64,000 nucleotides of DNA from Arachis hypogaea (taxonomy: Eukaryota; Streptophyta; Magnoliopsida; Fabales; Fabaceae). Both the position numbers and the translations under genes were made by a program. Where the stretch lies: assembly GCF_003086295.3 (NCBI RefSeq), contig NC_092045.1, positions 27,756,022-27,820,021 of the forward strand, in the 5' to 3' direction. The notes under the pieces were generated by a model, which made no database searches, had not been told where the DNA came from, and saw only the letters and a list, made by a program, of their open reading frames with translations. Below are positions 58,222 to 64,000 of this stretch, one piece after another (positions within the stretch are counted from its first letter, which is position 1; each line of letters opens with the position of its first letter).

Positions 58222-60635
58222 ATTAGTTTCAAGGTAATAGATAGAGTTGTAGCTCTCAAATCAAACAGTAGAATAGAAGCATGTGATTCATTCTTGCTTT
58301 TTATTTTTAGTCTGCAGTTTTGCCCCAAAAAAAAAGCAAAGAAAGGAAAAGGTGGATTGGAATTTGGAAGCGGCAATAATGATAAATACCTACCCGCTTT
58401 TACCAACAAAGAATCAGAATTTAAAAGTATTTTATTTTTTAGAAAAATCAAAATTTTGAGAAAATGCCATATAAGCACTAACTCTTCCAAGTTTACTAGT
58501 ATAGAAAGATAGCAAGGACATGTTGCATGCTAGCTAATATAACTTATTATAAAGAATCTATTCCATATTTTCATTGGCACGCTTGAGCTTTCTTTCCCAA
58601 AAATCATAAAACAGCACAATGCACTTAAGCTAGAGAATAAAATAGATTGAAACTTGAAAGGCTTAGTATATGCTTATATGGTATGGTATATAATAATTGT
58701 ATAGTGTAAACAAATTGAGCAGTTTAGTATAGTGCATTTTTTCTATCCAAACCAATTCTCTTGGATACAAATGAATATTGTACTCTAAATCCGTGAAAAG
58801 GTAAAAAAATTCAGCAAAATCATTGTAATTGCCATCTGTAACCATTTAATCACACGTTTCAGCACAATAATCATTTAGCAACAAGAATCTATGAAACAGA
58901 AATTAGAATTGCAACAAACAAAAAATATAATTAACTCATTCAAGAGATAGTGACAAGAACAACATATTAGGGCAACAAAGAAAAAAAAGGTGGAACATAA
59001 AAGCAGAATTGGAAGACACAAGGCAGAATAGCAGCAGAAAGAAGGCAAAAGGATATGTAGTTAAATTTCCAGAATAATTGCTAATCTCAAAAAATTAGAC
59101 TACAACATATACTTTATAATTTATTACTACAAAGTACATAGAATGAAAATAAGTAAAAATTCAAAATATAATAGAAAAAACAAAATAAAATGGTACTGCA
59201 TAAAGCTATATATGTGGAAACAAATTTAAGTTCAACTAGAGGATCTAAAACACACATGTAGTTCCATTAAACACACACTTAGGATTCTATTTGTCACTTG
59301 TCTCCTTTTGTAGTTACACACAGTGACAGTAAAGTTGCCTCAACACTAATGCGCACAGCAACAAGTTTTATATAACCAAAAATTAGGATTCAAAACACAA
59401 AAATAGAAAAGAAAAACAAAGGCAGAATCATTAGTACCTGCAGAAGAATGACCAATAATGATGAACACTAGCAGAAGAATGCCAAAAAATTGGAAGAGAT
59501 TAGAGATGAACGGCGAGCAGAAACTAGAGAAGCTCGAAGTAGCAACATTATTACTAAAAACCCTATAATAGTAACAGCAACATTATTAAAATTAGGATTC
59601 AAAACAGAAAAGAAAAAGAAATAGCAGAATCATAGGTACGTGCGGTGATGAACAAACACGAACAGAGAAGATCGAACCTCAAACCGCTAGCGGAGACGAT
59701 CGAAGCTCAAACACGACTATGTGAGCAGAGAGGATTGAACCTCAAACGCGAGCAAAGAAGATTGAAGCTCAAACCGTGAGCAGAGAGGATAAAGTTCAAA
59801 CGCGAGCAGAGAGGATCGAAGCTCAAAACTGAAGAACAATGATGAATGAGCAGAAAAGAATGCGTGTCAAGGTCTTCATTGCGATAATCGAAGAGAAGAA
59901 GATGAAGATGATTTAGCAGAGAAGAACGCATCTCAATGTTTGAGAAAGATGAAGACAAAGATAACTTAGCATAGAAGAACGCACGTCAATGTTTCTTCCA
60001 CTGCCATCATCCAAAAGAGGAAGATGAAGATGTAGATGATTTTGTGTTTCTAATTTCAAAAATTAGGATTGGAATTTTGTTTGAAGGATGAAGATGATAA
60101 ATTGAATTGGGTTTTGTTTTTCTTTTTATAATTAAGAAGGGAAAGAATATTTTTTTATTAAAATATTTGAAAAGAAGATTATAATTTAAAAAAATTTAAT
60201 TTATTTTAGGCAATATTTATAAGTTAATTTTTATTAAAAATTTAAAAGTAACTTTTATAAAATGTTACAGTAAATATTATCTATTTAATTTATTAAAATA
60301 ATATTTTTTATATGTTTTTTATTTAACTTAAAAGAAATACTTATAACATGTTAATTAAAAAAGTTATAATAATCTTACTTTTTTACAACAAATATTAAGA
60401 ATTATTTTTTTATTATTTTAGATAATATTTTTTAAATATTACTTAAAATATAGGTTGTCATAGATAAAAATTATTGTAATGATATATCAAAATTATTATT
60501 ATTATTTGTATTTTTTTATCAGTTGGGCTACACATTCAAATAATTTTTTATCCAAGTCCAACCAAACAGGCTCAATACCAAAAAAATCCAATCTCATTAA
60601 TAAAACGTGTAACCTTCCACCCCAAACGTTATTAT
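58222..60635. other. Unassigned AT-rich region flanking the Helitron 5' side
   Basis: Apart from the minisatellite at 59660-59832, no gene, RNA or element terminus can be supported. The stretch 60120-60480 is almost pure A/T. Confidence 0.5.
59660..59832 (+). repeat. Minisatellite, about six units of 26-36 bp
   Basis: The unit pattern (T/C)GAA(C/G)CTCAAAC(G/C)CGAGCAGAGAGGAT repeats head to tail with length changes. The GAGCAGAGAGGAT half is the best kept. On the minus strand it gives a repetitive frame (LCSRLRFNPLCSH), probably not a protein. Confidence 0.85.
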
Positions 60636-62054
60636 TTGCGCTTGAATATGAAACAACGTTCATTCTTCATTGTCGAAACCACTACTGAAAAATTTCAAAT
60701 ATTTCTCAAAATCTCTCAAACTTCGTTCGTGTTCTCTGCGAAAACTGTTGCTACTGTAGAATCGCGTGAAGCTTTTGAAAGGAAGAAGAAAAAACAAAAA
60801 AAAACAAGAACAAAGACTCCACAAGGTATGAGAAAAACTATTGTTATTATGTTCATTTAATTTCTCGCAAATCTTGCGTTTCTCCTAATTCAATTTAAGG
60901 TTTAGTGGATTGAATTAGTTTGTTTAGTAGATCGACTTATTCTGATTCTATTTTTTTCTCCGTAACTAGGGCAACGAATGGAAATGTGTTGTTACTTTAT
61001 TGGTTCTGATATATAATTCAGTTCACCACTTACTTTAAATTCAGTTCATTTGCATGCAGAAATGTTTTTCTTGATAATTAAATGTTTATCATATTTTGTT
61101 CAAACATGAATAGGATACGGTTCATTAAGGAGTTGAGTTACGTTCACTTGACTGTTAAGTATTCACTTGAGTTCATTTGCATGTAAAAATATTTTCTTTT
61201 GCTGATTGAATGTTTATCACGTTTTGTTCAAATATGAATAGAATTTGGTTCATTCAGTTCATTAGGGAAATGAGTTAGGTTTACTTGATTCTACTGTTAT
61301 GTGTCCGCTTGATCTCATTTAGAATCAGAAATGATTTGAAAATGTGCTTTTCTTGCTGATTGAATATTTATCACGTTTTGTTCAAATATAAATAGAATTT
61401 GGTTCATTGGGGGATCTCAGTTAGTTTCACTTGATTCAAATATGCATGCTTGTGCTTGTCGGTGTATTGAGTGAAGTTCACTTGTTAAGTATTGACCAAA
61501 TTTTTTTTATCTTACAGCAAAAATGAAAAAGATGATGGTCACAAAAAAGAGAAGCCGCACTATAACGTAAGCATATACACATCAAAACATTGCAGAAAAT
61601 TCACGATCTCATATGCCAAACAAAAGCAATAGCAAGGGTGTTCAAAGAAACGAGTCAAGAAAAGAAAAATATAGTGGAAGAAATGGGATTCGGTGCACTG
61701 GCACATATTCCATAAATGAACGTCTCTCACAAGCTCTTGAAGGAATTGATTGGTTGCTATGATGAGTATCATGGATACTTGGACACTTTCTATGGCAGGA
61801 TATACATAACACCTGCCAAGATAAGAGATATGATGGGCATAAATCAAGGTAGTAATATACTTTCCACCTTGTGCTTATTTCGGTTCATTCATTGCTTTAT
61901 GTTAGGTTCATTTGAATAAAGAAAATAAAACTAAGCCTTTTTGACTGATTTGTTTATATTAAAATATTGTAGGGGATCATTTTTCTAAAAAAGTTGAGTA
62001 CAGCAAACTGAGTGAAGAACATATGGAGATAATTGATAGCTTCAAAGGTGCTAC
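60636..62054 (+). pseudogene. N-terminal part of a second ULP-like, transposon-associated gene, cut by an LTR element
   Basis: The first exon candidate (from ATG 60636) ends in a basic run (SREAFERKKKKQKKTRTKTP). After a 0.7-kb intron-like stretch with repeats, coding resumes about 61515. The region from about 61671 reads IVEEMGFGALAHIP, a TAA, then MNVSHKLLKELIGCYDEYHG and TFYGRIYITPAKIRDMMGIN before a GT donor at about 61849. A further exon starts near 61973 (KKVEYSKLSEEHMEIIDSFK) and is broken at 62055 by an LTR. From memory this is the N-terminal region of the large ULP/plant-mobile-domain family common in peanut transposons. The protease domain would lie beyond the insertion. Frame changes around 61560-61670 and the TAA say it is dead. 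Confidence 0.5.
61040..61440 (+). repeat. Three diverged tandem units (about 125-160 bp) in the ULP-like intron
   Basis: The anchor TTTATCACGTTTTGTTCAAA with TGAATAGAATTTGGTTCATT occurs near 61087, 61211 and 61370, each preceded by GTTCATTTGCATG or a related word and a TTTCTTGCTGATTGAATG block. Confidence 0.8.
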
Positions 62055-63217
62055 TGGTGCGGAATTTCAAATGTCCACACTGAACTGGCAAATACACCGG
62101 GTCGTACCAAGTAATACCTCAGGTGAGTGAGGGTCGATCCCACGAGAATTGATGGACTGAGCAATAATGGTCGAATGATTGGCTTAGTTAGGCAGGAAGA
62201 AAAGTTGGTTTGGTGATTTGAAATCGCATTAAACAGTAATTCAAGAGTAAGGAAAGCTAATAAGAGAATTGGTGTGAAATCAATGAGAGAAAAATAGTTA
62301 AGGTATCGGAGATGGTTACTTTTCCGGATTAAGTTTTCTTACTAACTATTTTAATCATACAAGATTCATCTTATGGCAAACTGTAATTGACTAAACCCTA
62401 ATGTCTTAGTGATTTAGTCTCCTCTAATCTAATCAACCGCCAATGTCTTGGTCACTTGATATGAATTAGAGGGTTAAGTTCAAATGTAGTTTATGGCCAC
62501 AAAAACCCTAATTACCCAAAGCTAAGAGGATTATATGTCACGTATCCCGATTAGTTCAACTAATTAGCAATTTAGAAGGAGTTTACTTTCAAGCTATTGT
62601 TCATGTGAGAGACCTCTTCCAAGGATCACAAGAATGCATATAAAATAAGGGTCATACTTTCGTTCCACCCAGATTCATAAAATGAATAACGAAAGTAATC
62701 CTTGAAACTAGATCAATACATTAATTAGAATCGAAACTTTTTCCTTTTATATCTAACCTAATTTGATTTGAAACTAAAATAAAATATTAAATTCTAAACC
62801 TAAAATATTTTGTTTATAATTAAAAATTATAAAAATAAAATAAAAGATACCTAATAAAAGCTAAATCTACTTAAAGATGCTTCATTAAAGAGGACTTGAT
62901 TCGGATTGCTTGGTACTAAACGCCAGTTGGGCATTTAGCACCTAAAGAGGCAGAAGCATTCCTGTTTTGTGAGGCTTACTGGTGTTAAACGCCAGCTGGC
63001 CGTTTAGCGCCCAAAGGGGCAGCACCAAATTTTTTCCTTTTTGCACAAAACTCTTTCAAATTACTCCGAATTTCACCTGAAATAAATAAAAACACTAAAA
63101 CACTCAAAGTATCATCCAAAGAGGATTTCTGCACTAAAATACTATAAAACTTAGTAAATTTTAACTTAAAATTACTAGAAAATAAGGAAAAAATAGGGTA
63201 AAGATGCTTACGCATCA
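62055..63217 (-). repeat. 3' LTR (about 1163 bp)
   Basis: The left border is placed at TGGTGCGG by similarity to the left element's LTR end, and the right border at GCATCA. It carries the motif TTAAACGCCAG twice (near 62929 and 62983), the same word family as in the LTR at 1699-2628, on this strand paired with GGGCATTTAGC and GGCCGTTTAGC. Confidence 0.75.
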
Positions 63218-64000
63218 TCCAAACTTAAATTGTTGCTTGTCCTCAAGCAACTAAAAACAATATAGGACTAAGAAAGAGAAAATGCCTAACACTTGAGTGT
63301 TCATTTAGGCTCATGTCTAGTTACTGAGTGGGGCTAATGACACTCTAACTCTGAGTAGGTTTGGCATCTCACTATCCTTTGAAGCTCAGAAATATTGGTG
63401 TCCTTCAGCATTAGAATTTGGATGATATTATGGATTCTCTTTTTTAGGCTCCAGTTGATCCTTGAACACAACTCTTTTCTTTTATTTCCTTTGGTGCTTT
63501 GCACCTTGAGCCTGGCCGTGACTCTAAGTGTTTTGTCCTCAAACTTAACTTAATACAATAACACCACAAGAACTTAACTGGAAAACTCTTTGAGTTCTAA
63601 TTTTTCTTTTTATTTCTCCCAGATAGTGGTGCTCAGAGCCTTTGGCATACTCTATAATTGCAATTGGTCACGACTCTTAGTGCTTTGTCTCAAGGGTTAC
63701 TTGACACATTCACACCACAAGCATATGGTTAGAAAAAACTACTCTTTTGAGCTCTTAATCAATTTTAACCCTCCTAACCATTGATGCTCAGAGCCTTGGA
63801 CCTCTTTCTTTATTTTCTTTTTCTTTCTTGCTGTTTGTTTTGCTTCAAAGCTCAATGTCTTACTTACTTTAGAGAATCCATAATATTTCTCTAAATTCAT
63901 GTACCTCAAGAACCACTATTCTTAACTTCAATATTAAATATGCATTGTTCATTCATACATTCAGAATGAAAGATAATGCCACCATATCAAAGTAATCAGA
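63218..64000 (-). other. 3' internal untranslated region of the right retrotransposon
   Basis: No coding domain. A diverged internal duplication is visible: CTCAGAGCC(T/C)T(T/G)GG...CTT...TTTGAG(C/T)TCT blocks with TCACACCACAAG(A/C)A recur near 63480-63660 and 63660-63800. Confidence 0.55.

Larger units (their letters stand above)
62055..64000 (-). mobile_element. LTR retrotransposon, 3' LTR and 3' internal part, continues beyond the right edge
   Basis: On the minus strand the internal region (64000-63218) leads into the 3' LTR (63217-62055). The LTR begins TGATGCGTAAGC and ends at TGGTGCGG on the plus strand, and it shares the CCGGGTCGTACCAAGTAATA block with the left element's LTR. The adjacent internal sequence (minus strand GCTTGAGGACAAGCAACAAT, TTTAAGTTTGGA) is of the kind found before 3' LTRs in plant gypsy elements. 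No coding domain is inside the window. It interrupts the ULP-like gene at 62054. Confidence 0.8.

Overview
The window is plant nuclear DNA: AT-rich, intron-bearing, and made almost entirely of transposable elements. I think the source is a legume, probably peanut (Arachis). That rests on my recollection of LTR termini such as TGATGAGCGGATAATTTA and TGATAAACCCC, not on a search. I see no intact host gene. Host-gene material is limited to exon fragments.

Layout. (1) 1-2628: the 5' end of a minus-strand LTR retrotransposon (gag start, tRNA-Asp primer site, 930-bp LTR), inserted into the gene that follows. (2) 2629-10055: a broken FAR1/MULE transposase gene (+) converging on a broken Ulp1-type cysteine protease gene (-), the arrangement expected of a Kaonashi-type (ULP-carrying) Mutator-like element. 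(3) 10056-19800: AT-rich DNA with fragments of unrelated host genes that keep splice borders: an unidentified 5' gene end, the last exon of an S-domain receptor kinase, and one exon of a HINT/HIT protein. (4) 19806-21030: a CACTA (En/Spm) transposase fragment. (5) 21036-38708: a three-level LTR nest in which every level has a matching 5-bp target duplication. A non-autonomous element (GTTCG) contains a solo LTR (GGTAT), which contains an internally deleted Ty3/gypsy element (GAGAT). (6) 39810 to about 58221: a minus-strand Helitron of about 18 kb encoding a Rep/Pif1-type helicase flanked by two replication protein A large-subunit-like genes, ending in a hairpin plus CTAG. (7) 60636-62054: the N-terminal half of a second ULP-like gene, cut by another minus-strand LTR retrotransposon (62055-64000).

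The most coherent system is the Helitron. Its three genes lie on one strand, each with a TATA box 100-150 bp upstream of its ATG. The Rep/helicase would cut and unwind DNA, and the RPA-like proteins would coat the single strand. Each gene carries one premature stop that a single C-to-T or G-to-A change could explain, and the helicase gene also has a frameshift. It therefore looks like a recently silenced autonomous element. Exon borders were read by eye and are approximate.
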